Source of the DNA: Clostridiales bacterium
Lineage (GTDB): Bacteria; Bacillota; Clostridia; Caldicoprobacterales; DTU083
Direction: 5' to 3'
NCBI GenBank assembly: GCA_012842605.1
Contig: DUSN01000062.1
Location: 1 to 64,000 of the forward strand
Length of the DNA: 64,000 nucleotides
Shown: piece after piece, positions 1-8,784 of the stretch
Numbering within the stretch: position 1 is the first letter of the stretch
How the letters are laid out: every line of letters starts with the position of its first letter
The notes under the pieces: model-generated
The model's database searches: none
What the model saw: only the letters and a program-made list of their open reading frames with translations
What the model was told of the DNA's origin: nothing
Position numbers and translations under genes: made by a program

Positions 1-542
1 ATGATTCGAGGGTAAGCACTGGCACCTGCAACTATCATCTTAGGTTTATGTTCTCTTGCCAGGGAAGCCAGCCGGTCATAGTCAATGTATCCTGTTTTAG
101 TGTCAACACCATAAGGAACAATATTAAAATATTTACCCGAAATATTAACCGGGCTTCCGTGGGTGAGATGGCCTCCGTGGGCAAGGTTCATGCCCAAAAT
201 GGTATCACCGGGTTTGAGCATGGCAAAATAAACTGCTGTATTGGCCTGAGCTCCGGAGTGGGGCTGTACATTTGCATGTTCTGCTCCAAAGATTGCTTTA
301 GCCCGGTCAATAGCCAGCCTTTCTACAACATCCACATACTCACAACCGCCATAGTAACGTTTACCGGGATATCCTTCTGCATACTTGTTTGTCAGATGGG
401 ATCCCATGGCAGCCATAACGGCTGTGCTTACGAAGTTTTCGGAAGCTATCAGCTCCAGGTGATTCCTTTGACGATTTAATTCCTGTTCCATGGCTGCTGC
501 TGTTTCTGGATCTACTAATGCAATTTCTTTCAAATCAATCAT
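1..542 (-). CDS. glyA: Serine hydroxymethyltransferase, N-terminal part (cut by window edge)
   Basis: This is the first 180 residues of a PLP enzyme that interconverts serine and glycine with tetrahydrofolate in the cytoplasm. The N-terminus ([14 protein letters not shown]), the ASENF block, the [15 protein letters not shown] stretch and HSGAQAN are all classic SHMT motifs. The ATG at 542 sits behind an AGGAG site. The PLP-binding lysine and the C-terminal half lie beyond the left edge, so completeness cannot be judged. A promoter with its own -35/-10 is visible just upstream, so it is probably its own transcription unit. Confidence 0.96.
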   Translation of the reverse strand, partial: MIDLKEIALVDPETAAAMEQELNRQRNHLELIASENFVSTAVMAAMGSHLTNKYAEGYPGKRYYGGCEYVDVVERLAIDRAKAIFGAEHANVQPHSGAQANTAVYFAMLKPGDTILGMNLAHGGHLTHGSPVNISGKYFNIVPYGVDTKTGYIDYDRLASLAREHKPKMIVAGASAYPRI

Positions 543-653
543 GGCAAGCTCCTTTGTATATAAAATTTATAAAAGGGTTGTAACCCTTTATTATTCGCAA
601 ATATATTGTGATTTTACTGCTTTATTTAAATTAAATAATACCAGGATTCGTGC

Positions 654-682
654 ATTATTCCAGTTTTCATGAAAGTTGTCAA
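654..682 (-). promoter_or_regulatory. Sigma-A promoter of glyA
   Basis: Read on the minus strand, TTGACA (682-677) is followed after 17 bp by AATAAT (659-654), about 110 bp upstream of the glyA start. The rest of the leader is AT-rich and shows no clear riboswitch. Confidence 0.6.
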
Positions 683-773
683 CTATGGTAAATATTTATT
701 CAATTTTGTAAATAATTATATGAAAGTTATTATACAGTCTTAATCCGTCTTTTACAAGTTTATTTTAAAACTG

Positions 774-802
774 CTAATGCCGGTTTTTTAAGCCGGCATT
801 GC
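774..802 (-). terminator. Hairpin downstream of trxA
   Basis: AATGCCGG (776-783) pairs with CCGGCATT (793-800). It lies 75 bp past the trxA stop. The downstream U tract on the minus strand is short, so it may be a weak terminator or a stabilising hairpin. The remaining sequence between glyA and trxA shows nothing else. Confidence 0.5.
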
Positions 803-875
803 TGATATCTTTTATTTTAGTCTTTCTCTTTATATCTCTTATGTCTATTTATATCTATAAGTATAATGCAGCTGA

Positions 876-1202
876 TTATATGCTTTGAAGAATTTTCACA
901 AGCTCAGCCTTCGGTCTTGCACCAACAAGCTGATTTACCACCTCTCCGTTCTTGAAAAACAGAAGAGTGGGAATGCTCATAACCTTGAACCTGATTGCCA
1001 GGTCCCTGTTTTCATCTACATTCAGCTTTGCTATCTTAACCTTTCCATCAAATTCTTCTGCCAATTGGTCAATAATAGGTGCAATCATTCTGCAGGGGCC
1101 GCACCAGGCTGCCCAAAAATCAACCAGGACCGGAAGTGAGGAGTTCTCCACTTCATCTTCAAAATTATCCATGGTCAGATTAATCACCTTATCACTTGCC
1201 AT
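876..1202 (-). CDS. trxA: Thioredoxin
   Basis: This is a 108-residue canonical thioredoxin, a cytoplasmic dithiol-disulfide reductant. The redox motif W-C-G-P-C is at residues 33-37 and the cis-proline segment SIPTLLFF lies near residue 78. The length is normal for the family. The ATG follows GAAAGGAG. The start overlaps the end of the rseC-like gene by 11 bp, so the two are translationally coupled. It is the last gene of the hisS-aspS-tcdA-rseC-trxA run on the minus strand. Confidence 0.97.
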   Translation of the reverse strand: MASDKVINLTMDNFEDEVENSSLPVLVDFWAAWCGPCRMIAPIIDQLAEEFDGKVKIAKLNVDENRDLAIRFKVMSIPTLLFFKNGEVVNQLVGARPKAELVKILQSI

Positions 1203-1641
1203 TATCGTTTTCTCCTTTCTTAGTCTTTATTATTTGTACCATTTTAGGTGAAAATTGATGTCCCTTTTGAAAATATGGTTCCAATGCCCTGATCACTAAA
1301 AAGGAAAGTGCGGTAAACAGCAGCCCCAGCAATGCACCTCCCAGTTCCTGATTGAAACCATATAACCCGCCGAGCAAAAAGCCTGCCGCAACACCCAGTA
1401 TCAAAGCAGCCAAAGGGATCAGGTAAGTAATTGCTGAAGCCTTAAGCACCTGACCGGATGCCAGTTCAAGCTCAACAAAGTCTCCTACCTCACCTTTGAG
1501 TACATTTGGTATAGTAAGAATCATTTCATCAGAATGGCTGCCCATCTGACAAGCGCCGCATTTGCTGCAAGCCGAGCTTCTGCGAACCATTACAACAGCA
1601 TTGTCTTCTTGTATATCAACGATTTCCCCGAATTCATTCAT
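1192..1641 (-). CDS. rseC: SoxR-reducing system / RseC family membrane protein
   Basis: This 149-residue protein has three cysteines (C25, C28, C31) in a CxxCxxC arrangement in its N-terminal soluble part. Two closely spaced hydrophobic helices follow, at about residues 70-90 and 96-114. That is the layout of the RseC/MucC family, linked in other bacteria to sigma-E control and in Firmicutes and Rnf-containing species to redox membrane functions. Its specific role here is unknown. It overlaps tcdA by 4 bp (ATGA) and trxA by 11 bp; the coupling with thioredoxin fits a redox role, which is inference. Confidence 0.85.
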   Translation of the reverse strand: MNEFGEIVDIQEDNAVVMVRRSSACSKCGACQMGSHSDEMILTIPNVLKGEVGDFVELELASGQVLKASAITYLIPLAALILGVAAGFLLGGLYGFNQELGGALLGLLFTALSFLVIRALEPYFQKGHQFSPKMVQIIKTKKGENDNGK

Positions 1642-2414
1642 GCATTATCATCTCTCATTCTGTTGGGATTATCCTTCCAGCCAATCAAGTCCCTGATTAC
1701 CTCACCGGCAATGATCAGGCCGGCCACCGAAGGCACAAAGGAAATACTCCCCGGCACAGCCCTGCGCTTTACCTGGCCCCTGGTACCGGTGCTTTCCTTG
1801 GCCAAATCCAAATCAGTTACCTGAGGGGTCAGCGGAGGCTCAGTGGAGTATACTACCTTCAACCTGCCTATGCCCCGCTTTCTTAACTCACGGCGCATTA
1901 CCTTTGCCAGGGGATCCACAGAAGTGCTGTATATATCAGCCACCCGGAAACGCGTTGGGTCCATTTTATTGCCGGCTCCCATGCTGGATATGATAGGTAT
2001 TCCCATTTCACTGCATCTTACTGCCAGGTCTATCTTGGCTGATACCGTATCTATTGCATCAATAACATAGTCATAGTCGTTTCTAATCAAATCCTGGCCT
2101 GTTTCAGAAGTATAAAACACCTGGCAGGCTGTAACTTCAGCATCAGGATTGATGCTTAAAATACGTTCCTTCATTACCTCTACCTTAGGCCTGCCAAGGG
2201 TATTCATGGAGGCATGCAGCTGGCGGTTCAGATTTGTAAGGCATACACAATCATCATCCACCAGGACAAAGGAACCCAAACCTGCTCTAGCCAATGCTTC
2301 TACAGCAAAAGATCCAACTCCTCCGATTCCAAAAATGGCTACCTTGCTATTCTTTAGTTTATTCAAAGCTTCGTATCCAATAAGCATTTCTGCCCTGGAA
2401 AAAGCATGCAGCAT
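1638..2414 (-). CDS. tcdA: tRNA threonylcarbamoyladenosine dehydratase (TcdA/CsdL family)
   Basis: This is a 258-residue ThiF/MoeB/E1-like adenylating protein. The nucleotide-binding loop GIGGVG is at residues 29-34, followed by the acidic LVDDD and the NLNRQLHA block. Later come the DAIDTVSAK segment and the SMGAGNKMDPT motif typical of TcdA, which converts t6A to cyclic t6A in tRNAs using ATP. The family length matches. ATG follows AAGGGTG. It is 47 bp downstream of aspS in the same direction, a fitting neighbourhood for a tRNA modification enzyme. Confidence 0.92.
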   Translation of the reverse strand: MLHAFSRAEMLIGYEALNKLKNSKVAIFGIGGVGSFAVEALARAGLGSFVLVDDDCVCLTNLNRQLHASMNTLGRPKVEVMKERILSINPDAEVTACQVFYTSETGQDLIRNDYDYVIDAIDTVSAKIDLAVRCSEMGIPIISSMGAGNKMDPTRFRVADIYSTSVDPLAKVMRRELRKRGIGRLKVVYSTEPPLTPQVTDLDLAKESTGTRGQVKRRAVPGSISFVPSVAGLIIAGEVIRDLIGWKDNPNRMRDDNA

Positions 2415-2461
2415 TAATCAACACCCTTGCTCAACTAATATTTAACCTACCGTGCAATTTA

Positions 2462-4279
2462 CTAAACATCCGTTCCGGGAATCTTGCTTTCACCTTCGTC
2501 CTTTATCACACATATATGCAGTTCTTCCAGCTGAGATGCATCAACGACCGAAGGAGCCTCTGTCATCAAATCGGAAGCATTCTGTACTTTGGGGAAGGCT
2601 ATTACATCCCGGATAGATTCTCTATCTGCCAGCAGCATGATCATCCTGTCCAAGCCATACGCTATACCGCCATGAGGCGGGGTTCCGTATTTGAATGCCT
2701 CAAGCAGAAAGCCGAATCTTTCCCATGCCTGCTCCTGTGTAAAACCCAGAACTTTAAGCATTTTTTCCTGAAGTTCGGTGCTGTGGATTCTAATGCTGCC
2801 TCCGCCCAGCTCAACTCCGTTCATTACTATATCATATGCTTTAGCTCTGACTTTGCCGGGATCTGTCTCCAGCAAATGTATATCTTCATCCATGGGGCTG
2901 GTGAAGGGATGATGCTTGGCAGTAAAGCGCTGTTCTTCTTCATCATACTCCAGCAGCGGGAATTCAGTTACCCACAGCAGATTTTTAACGCCTGGATCCA
3001 GCAGGCCAAGCTTTTCAGCAATCTGAAGCCTTAGGTGGCCCAGAGCGGCAAATACTATATCATCCTTGTCGGCTGCAAAAAGGAGCAGGTCTCCCACTTC
3101 AGCATCCAGTCTTTGCAAAATCGCATGCAGCTCTTCCTGGGAAAAGAATTTGGCTATGGGTGATTTGATCCCTTCTGCAGTCACGTTGATCCATGCCAGG
3201 CCTTTAGCTCGGTACGTTTTTACATATTCACCCAGGGCATCTATTTCCTTTCGAGAAAACTTGCTGCCGCATCCTTTTGCATTAATTGCACGGACACTGC
3301 CTCCATTAGCTACTGCATCTGCAAATACTTTAAAGCCGCATCCCTTTACAAGGTCGCTTACATTTTTAAGTTCAAGGCCGAACCGTGTATCAGGCTTATC
3401 CGAGCCATACCTTTCCATGGCTTCCTTGTAGGTTATCCTGGGCAGAGGAAGAGAAATTTCAATTCCCAGAGCCCTTTTAAGTATATCAGCAAGCAGTCTT
3501 TCGTTCAAGGTAATAACATCATCTACATCAACAAAGGACATTTCTATATCAATCTGAGTAAACTCGGGCTGCCTGTCCGCTCTCAAATCTTCATCCCTGA
3601 AGCAGCGGGCTATCTGGAAGTACCTGTCAAAGCCTGACAGCATCAGCAGCTGTTTGAATAACTGGGGGGACTGAGGCAGGGCATAGAATGAACCAGGATG
3701 GACCCGGCTCGGAACCAGGTAGTCCCTGGCACCTTCCGGAGTGCTCTTGGTCAGCATGGGAGTCTCAATCTCCAAAAAGCCTTCCTTATCGAGAAAATCT
3801 CGAACCCATTTGGTTACCTTGTGCCTTAGGATGATATTTTTCTGCATTTCAGGCCGCCGCAGGTCAAGGTAGCGGTACTTCAGCCGCAATGCTTCAGATG
3901 CATTCAACCCGTCCTCAATATAGATAGGAGGAGTTGCTGCAGTAGAAAGAATCTTCAGGTCCGAAGCTATTACCTCCACATCACCGTTGGGATACTTAGG
4001 ATTGATGGCAGAGGCTTCCCTTTCCACCACTGTTCCCTTCACTGCCAAAACATACTCACTGCGTATTAACTGAGCTTTATCCAATACATCACTGCTTACT
4101 TCATTATTGAATACAACCTGAATAAAGCCTTCGCGGTCGCGAAGATAAATAAAAATCAGCTTGCCCAGGTCCCTTCTGCGCTGTACCCAGCCTGTCAGTA
4201 CTACTTCCCGGCCTGCCAAATCCTTGGTGACCATTCCGCACATATGAGTTCTCTTCCAACTGCCCATTGATTCACTCAT
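2462..4279 (-). CDS. aspS: Aspartyl-tRNA synthetase
   Basis: This 605-residue class IIb synthetase charges tRNA-Asp. It has an N-terminal OB anticodon-binding fold (about residues 15-105) and class II motif 1 around the [20 protein letters not shown] region. Motif 2 is [16 protein letters not shown], and motif 3 is [14 protein letters not shown] near the C-terminus. A GAD insertion domain lies between motifs 2 and 3, as in bacterial-type enzymes. ATG follows AAGGAGG. It is 192 bp downstream of hisS with no clear terminator between, so both are likely under the hisS T-box. Confidence 0.98.
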   Translation of the reverse strand: MSESMGSWKRTHMCGMVTKDLAGREVVLTGWVQRRRDLGKLIFIYLRDREGFIQVVFNNEVSSDVLDKAQLIRSEYVLAVKGTVVEREASAINPKYPNGDVEVIASDLKILSTAATPPIYIEDGLNASEALRLKYRYLDLRRPEMQKNIILRHKVTKWVRDFLDKEGFLEIETPMLTKSTPEGARDYLVPSRVHPGSFYALPQSPQLFKQLLMLSGFDRYFQIARCFRDEDLRADRQPEFTQIDIEMSFVDVDDVITLNERLLADILKRALGIEISLPLPRITYKEAMERYGSDKPDTRFGLELKNVSDLVKGCGFKVFADAVANGGSVRAINAKGCGSKFSRKEIDALGEYVKTYRAKGLAWINVTAEGIKSPIAKFFSQEELHAILQRLDAEVGDLLLFAADKDDIVFAALGHLRLQIAEKLGLLDPGVKNLLWVTEFPLLEYDEEEQRFTAKHHPFTSPMDEDIHLLETDPGKVRAKAYDIVMNGVELGGGSIRIHSTELQEKMLKVLGFTQEQAWERFGFLLEAFKYGTPPHGGIAYGLDRMIMLLADRESIRDVIAFPKVQNASDLMTEAPSVVDASQLEELHICVIKDEGESKIPGTDV

Positions 4280-4471
4280 TGTATTACCTCCTTGTCCTGT
4301 TACAATAGCTTCTATTATCTGTACCAGTTTTTTTTCTGAATCAGGATTCTTTAAAGTTCACATTATCTATCTGCCATATAGCTTATTAATGTAATCAGTC
4401 AGTGCATGCATACCTGTCATACTGCATCTGGCAACCTGTGTCAGTTATGCTTAACATGCATATCGTTTTTA

Positions 4472-5725
4472 CTATGCTGAAATAAACTCACAAATCTTGC
4501 CAAATGCCACCGTTTCTTCTTTGCCTGTAGCCATTTCTTTCAACTTGAGCTGTCCTGAGGCCAGTTCTTCATCACCCAAAGTACCCACAAACCGGGCACC
4601 CAGCTTATCGGCGTACTTGAACTGTGATTTAAGGCTGCGGCCTATATGATCCATGTCACACGATATGCCATTGTCCCTAAGCTTCCGGATAAGCTCAAAA
4701 GCCTTTACCCTGGCTTCTTCACCGATCGTTGCAAAGTACAAGTCACAGACTGCCGGCTTAGGGATAGTGACTCCCTGTTTCTCCATAGCCAGCAGCAAAC
4801 GTTCCAGACCCAGTCCAAACCCTACACCCGGTACCTGAGGTCCTCCGCATTCTTCTACCAATCCATCATAGCGGCCGCCCCCGCAGATAGTTCCCTGTGC
4901 TCCAATGGACCCGGATATGATCTCAAAAACAGTTTTGGTGTAGTAATCCAGCCCCCTGACAATCATTGGGTCTATAGTATAATCAAAACCTGCCGCTTCA
5001 AGGAAACGCTTGATTTCTTCAAAATGCCGGCTGCATTCCTCGCACAGGTGATCCAGCATATGAGGAACCCCCTCAATTATGTCCTGGCATTCGCTCACCT
5101 TGCAGTCCAGAATGCGCAGAGGATTCTTTTCATAACGTTCCTTGCAGGTTTCGCACAGTTCATCCAGATGACCGGCCAGATAAGACTTGAGAATCTCATG
5201 GTAAACAGGCCTGCAATTTGGGCATCCTATGCTGTTTATTTTCACGCTTAAATCCTTTATGCCCAGGCGGGTGAACAAGGTCATAGCCATGGTAATGATC
5301 TCAACATCCACAGAAGCCTGGGGCGCACCGAATACTTCCACGCCAAACTGATGGAACTCCCTTAGCCTGCCGGCCTGTGGTCTCTCATACCGGTAGCACG
5401 GGGTTATGTAGTACATCTTAACAGGCTGGGGCTCTGCATATAGCTTGTGCTCGATATATGCCCTGGCGGCACCTGCAGTGCCTTCAGGCTTTAAGGTAAT
5501 GCTGCGTTCTCCCTTGTCCAGAAAGGTGTACATTTCCTTCTGTACAATATCCGTGGTATCCCCGACACCACGTTCAAACAGTTCTGTATGTTCAAAAACC
5601 GGTGTTCTAATCTCCTGGTAACCGTAAGCCCTTGCTATTTCCCGTATGGTGTCTTCTATATAATGCCACTTATATGCCTCCTGAGGCAGTACATCCTTTG
5701 TACCCTTTGGAGCTTTCGTTAACAT
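4472..5725 (-). CDS. hisS: Histidyl-tRNA synthetase
   Basis: This 417-residue class IIa synthetase charges tRNA-His. The N-terminus KGTKDVLPQEAYKW, motif 2 (CYRYERPQAGRLREFHQFG), the histidine-A motif GLDYYTKTVFEI and the glycine-rich GGGRYDGL are all present. A C-terminal anticodon-binding domain starts near residue 325. The length is normal. ATG follows GAGGAGGA. It is preceded by a T-box leader and followed by aspS. Confidence 0.98.
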   Translation of the reverse strand: MLTKAPKGTKDVLPQEAYKWHYIEDTIREIARAYGYQEIRTPVFEHTELFERGVGDTTDIVQKEMYTFLDKGERSITLKPEGTAGAARAYIEHKLYAEPQPVKMYYITPCYRYERPQAGRLREFHQFGVEVFGAPQASVDVEIITMAMTLFTRLGIKDLSVKINSIGCPNCRPVYHEILKSYLAGHLDELCETCKERYEKNPLRILDCKVSECQDIIEGVPHMLDHLCEECSRHFEEIKRFLEAAGFDYTIDPMIVRGLDYYTKTVFEIISGSIGAQGTICGGGRYDGLVEECGGPQVPGVGFGLGLERLLLAMEKQGVTIPKPAVCDLYFATIGEEARVKAFELIRKLRDNGISCDMDHIGRSLKSQFKYADKLGARFVGTLGDEELASGQLKLKEMATGKEETVAFGKICEFISA

Positions 5726-5803
5726 TATTAATTCCTCCTCACGATAGTCATTTGTATCTAAAGTATGGCTTTATAAGTCATACTTATCAGGCTGAAATTA
5801 TTA

Positions 5804-5841
5804 AATAAAAAATCTCTGCATCCCTAAAGGGACGAGAGATT
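5804..5841 (-). terminator. T-box-controlled terminator of hisS
   Basis: AATCTCT (5811-5817 on plus) pairs with AGAGATT (5835-5841), with an inner CCC/GGG pairing. On the minus strand it is followed by TTTTTTATTT. It is mutually exclusive with the antiterminator formed by the T-box sequence just upstream. Confidence 0.9.
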
Positions 5842-6090
5842 ATAACCCGCGGTGCCACCCTGCTTGAAGAGCATGCCTGAAATGCCAGACAAATATATAC
5901 TCTTCCACTCATAATCTTTAACGCTTACAGCGGATATGCCTACTGAAAGTTCAGCATACCTGCTCCGGAGTGTCCTTCCCCGTTCTTTCGCCGGATATGC
6001 TTTCAGCCATGGCATATCCTCTCTGTTGCTGCCGAAACGGCTACTCTCTCCATCATTGCAATTCTCATATTTTAACTTTATCTGGGATTT
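5804..6090 (-). promoter_or_regulatory. T-box leader of hisS-aspS
   Basis: The conserved T-box AGGGTGGCACCGCGG is at 5861-5847 (minus strand), followed by the terminator. Upstream is a stem I region with an AGTAGCCG S-turn-like segment, an AGAGAGG bulge, and a specifier segment GGACACTCCGGAG. The specifier region contains CAC (His, 5972-5970) overlapping GAC (Asp, 5974-5972). The antiterminator bulge reads UGGC, which would pair with a tRNA with discriminator G73. Uncharged tRNA binding is known to stabilise the antiterminator and turn on the operon. Confidence 0.93.
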
Positions 6091-6096
6091 TACTGT

Positions 6097-6125
6097 ATTA
6101 TAATCGCCACATGCAATATTGTCAA
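6097..6125 (-). promoter_or_regulatory. Consensus sigma-A promoter of hisS T-box transcript
   Basis: A perfect TTGACA (6125-6120) is separated by 17 bp from a perfect TATAAT (6102-6097) on the minus strand. The -35 overlaps the TGA stop codon of hemZ (6124-6122). The transcript would start near 6090 and enter the T-box. Confidence 0.85.
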
Positions 6126-7663
6126 CTACTATACAGCACTTTTAGCTTTTTTTCTATCATCTCACCTACCCGGGACAGGTATTCATCCAAATTCTTTACA
6201 TTGCCGATGCGTACCAGCCTGTCTTCGCCGGGATAGTATATTTTACTTGACGCGCCTGCTCCAAAAGCCCATATATCCCGTTTCTCATCCATAAACTGAA
6301 TATTGTAAAGGCATTCCTTGCCGGGCAATGCATAGCCTATGTTTTCCAGGTGGTCCAGCATGTATTTCTGGCGGTAGAGATAATACGGTTCCATTCCAAG
6401 GCGGTCCAGCCATTCTCTGCAAACCTCCGCCATTTCCTCCGCCAGTCCCTTTCTGGACGGATCATACTGCCGGAAGGAATCCTTCCATGCAGAAGCTCTT
6501 TTTACAGCCAGTGTATGAATTGTTATGTTGTCCGGCTTTAGGGCAGCAATGCTTTCCATTGTACGGCGCATGTGCTGCTCTGTTTCTCCGGGAAGGCCTA
6601 ATATAACATCCATATTTATGCAGTCATAGCCTATTTCCCTGGCTTGCATAAATATACGGACAATGTCCTCTACTGTGTGGCTTCTGCCGATCAGATCCAG
6701 GGTTTCCTGGTTCATTGACTGCGGATTGATGCTTACCCTGGTAACACCATAGTCCTTCATTATCTGCAGCTTCTTTTTATCCAGGCTGTCCGGCCGTCCG
6801 GCTTCCACAGTGTATTCCCGCAGCTTGAATATTTGAGCTATATGTTTTTGCACAATGCATAGCAGTTTCTCCAGATGGATATGCTCCAGAACAGTAGGAG
6901 TGCCGCCCCCTATATAAATAGTATCCACCTGCGTTCCCTGTTTCAGGAGCTCATTCATAACAGCAGCCAGTTCTTGTTCCAGGCAGTCCAGGTAAGCATC
7001 CATCTTATTTGATACCCTGCTGATTAAATCAGAAGGAAAGGAACAATAATGACAGCGTGTTGAACAAAATGGTATATGAATATAAACTGAAGCTTTATTA
7101 TCATAAGGCTTATCAATTAGCGGCCGCTGGTTTTCTGCCGTTCGTATCAGCAAGTCAGCTTTTTCAGGGTGCAGCTTATATACATTCAGCAGTTCCTGCC
7201 TGATTTTTTCATAATCAAAGCCTTTGTCCAGCATTTCATGAACCAGCTTGACAGGCCGGATACCTGTCAAAGCGCCCCATTTGGGATGCTTGCCTGTATA
7301 TTCGGCCAGGAGATCAAACACGCACCCCTTCAAACCGTTTTTAATCACCCTGTTGCTTTTCCGGTTGCCGGCTGTGCTTCTCTCCTCATCTAAATAGTCC
7401 AGTTCCATGTTATCTGAACTTGATATGGTTTTATGTTCACAAAGTATATCCTGCCCTTTTTGCAAAGCAGCCATAAAAGAAAAAAAACCCGGTTTTTCTT
7501 CCATAAAACTGCTTGTCAGCACCATATGATCACCGGTTAATTCCTGATAGGCTGAATCTTCGCTTTTATCAGGGATTGCAACCGTTTCATCAGGAAAAAA
7601 CACTTTAGCCAATTCCATTATTTCATTGTCATAGTTAACCTGCGGCGCTTTAACCAGTATCAT
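6122..7663 (-). CDS. hemZ: Coproporphyrinogen III dehydrogenase-like radical SAM protein HemZ
   Basis: This protein is about 513 residues. An N-terminal domain of about 190 residues is followed by a radical SAM core with C200-x3-C204-x2-C207 (FCSTRCHYC), which binds the 4Fe-4S cluster. The YIGGGTPT motif and the INPQSMNQETL stretch are typical of HemN/HemZ proteins. The anaerobic HemZ branch acts on coproporphyrinogen, but several homologues are heme chaperones or of unknown activity, so the reaction is a family-level call. The ATG at 7663 directly follows the TAA of the upstream gene; a TTG at 7684 would extend it by 7 residues. Confidence 0.88.
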   Translation of the reverse strand: MILVKAPQVNYDNEIMELAKVFFPDETVAIPDKSEDSAYQELTGDHMVLTSSFMEEKPGFFSFMAALQKGQDILCEHKTISSSDNMELDYLDEERSTAGNRKSNRVIKNGLKGCVFDLLAEYTGKHPKWGALTGIRPVKLVHEMLDKGFDYEKIRQELLNVYKLHPEKADLLIRTAENQRPLIDKPYDNKASVYIHIPFCSTRCHYCSFPSDLISRVSNKMDAYLDCLEQELAAVMNELLKQGTQVDTIYIGGGTPTVLEHIHLEKLLCIVQKHIAQIFKLREYTVEAGRPDSLDKKKLQIMKDYGVTRVSINPQSMNQETLDLIGRSHTVEDIVRIFMQAREIGYDCINMDVILGLPGETEQHMRRTMESIAALKPDNITIHTLAVKRASAWKDSFRQYDPSRKGLAEEMAEVCREWLDRLGMEPYYLYRQKYMLDHLENIGYALPGKECLYNIQFMDEKRDIWAFGAGASSKIYYPGEDRLVRIGNVKNLDEYLSRVGEMIEKKLKVLYSS

Positions 7664-7664
7664 T

Positions 7665-8300
7665 TTACTCTGATTCCACTCCAATTAAAAAAGGGTTTGT
7701 TATGCTTTCCAGTTTTAATGTGCTTGGGCTGCCGTGACCGGGATAGATGGGCAGACTGTTATCCAGTACCATCAATTTTTCATTGACGGATTGAATTAAT
7801 TCACTGAAATCTGCCCGGGGAAGATCCGTTCTGCCAATTGAACCCCTGAATAATGTATCGCCGGTAAACAGTATTCCGTCCCCCAGGTAAGACACTCCTC
7901 CCCTGGTATGACCAGGGGTATGAATTACCTTCAGCGATGTTTTCCCTATTTGCAGTATATCTCCGTCTTCCAGAACAAAATCCGGAGGCACCTGAACAGT
8001 TTCTCTGCCAAAATGAGCAGACAAATTCAGCACGGCATCGGTGAGCATACCTTCATCTTCCCGATGAATTGCAACCTGTGCTCCTGTTAATTCCTTAAGC
8101 TCCTTTACAGCACCTATATGATCAAAATGCCCATGAGTCAATAAGATATACATGGGCTGCAGGCTGTTTTTCTTTATCAAATCCATTATTCTTTCAGGAT
8201 TAGCACCAGGGTCAATAATGGCGCAAAGCTTTGTTTCCTCACAGTAATATATATAGCAGTTTACTGACAAGACCCCCACAACTACGGGCAGCATATTCAT
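7665..8300 (-). CDS. Metallo-beta-lactamase fold hydrolase (glyoxalase II-like)
   Basis: This is a 211-residue MBL-fold protein with the zinc-binding THGHFDHIG motif (H56, H58, D60, H61), a later HTPGHTRGG histidine, the FTGDTLF aspartate and the YPGHGS histidine. The family splits thioesters or related substrates, such as S-lactoylglutathione in glyoxalase II; the natural substrate in this organism is not evident. The ATG at 8300 has AAGGGTGG seven bases upstream; an upstream TTG was not chosen. It lies between dtd and hemZ in one run. Confidence 0.88.
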   Translation of the reverse strand: MNMLPVVVGVLSVNCYIYYCEETKLCAIIDPGANPERIMDLIKKNSLQPMYILLTHGHFDHIGAVKELKELTGAQVAIHREDEGMLTDAVLNLSAHFGRETVQVPPDFVLEDGDILQIGKTSLKVIHTPGHTRGGVSYLGDGILFTGDTLFRGSIGRTDLPRADFSELIQSVNEKLMVLDNSLPIYPGHGSPSTLKLESITNPFLIGVESE

Positions 8301-8315
8301 ATGCAAACCACCCTT

Positions 8316-8765
8316 CTAAAATAACCTCTTGCTGTCCAGCAGCATGGTTACAGGACCGTCATTAATCAGGCTGACCTCCATATGGGCTCTGAAAACACCT
8401 TTCTTAACAGGAATACCCTGTTCCTCAGCCAGCCTGCAGAATTCTTCGTAATAAAATTCAGCATCTTCAGGCCCTGCGGCTGAGGAAAAGCTGGGACGCC
8501 TTCCCTTCCTGCAATCGCCGCAAAGAGTAAATTGGGAGACTACCAATAGCTCTCCCCCAACATCTTTTACAGATAGATTCATTTTTTCCTGGTCATCTTC
8601 GAAAACACGCAGATTTACGATTTTATCCACCATGTATTCCAGGTCCTGTCTGGTATCCCCGGATTCCACCCCCAAGAATACCAAATGACCTCTTTGAATC
8701 TTAGAAACCAGGCTGCCGTCTACACTGACACTTGCCTGCTTTACTCGCTGAACTACAGCTCTCAA
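8316..8765 (-). CDS. dtd: D-aminoacyl-tRNA deacylase
   Basis: This 149-residue protein hydrolyses D-aminoacyl-tRNAs, and Gly-tRNA-Ala in some species, in the cytoplasm. It shows the two signature motifs of the family: SQFTL with the conserved Thr, and the C-terminal NDGPVT with the Gly-cisPro pair. It starts with TTG at 8765, backed by GAGGAGAG six bases upstream. It is 19 bp from the rel gene, a frequent pairing in Firmicutes. Confidence 0.95.
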   Translation of the reverse strand: MRAVVQRVKQASVSVDGSLVSKIQRGHLVFLGVESGDTRQDLEYMVDKIVNLRVFEDDQEKMNLSVKDVGGELLVVSQFTLCGDCRKGRRPSFSSAAGPEDAEFYYEEFCRLAEEQGIPVKKGVFRAHMEVSLINDGPVTMLLDSKRLF

Positions 8766-8784
8766 ACCAATCTCTCCTCAGTAA

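Noticed and set aside
4646-5251. Long plus-strand open frame opposite hisS
   Set aside because: It is antisense to the highly conserved hisS, has no ribosome binding site and encodes no known motif.
5761-5785. Inverted repeat AAGTATG...CATACTT in the hisS leader
   Set aside because: It lies after the T-box terminator, is only 7 bp with a long loop, and does not overlap the ribosome binding site.
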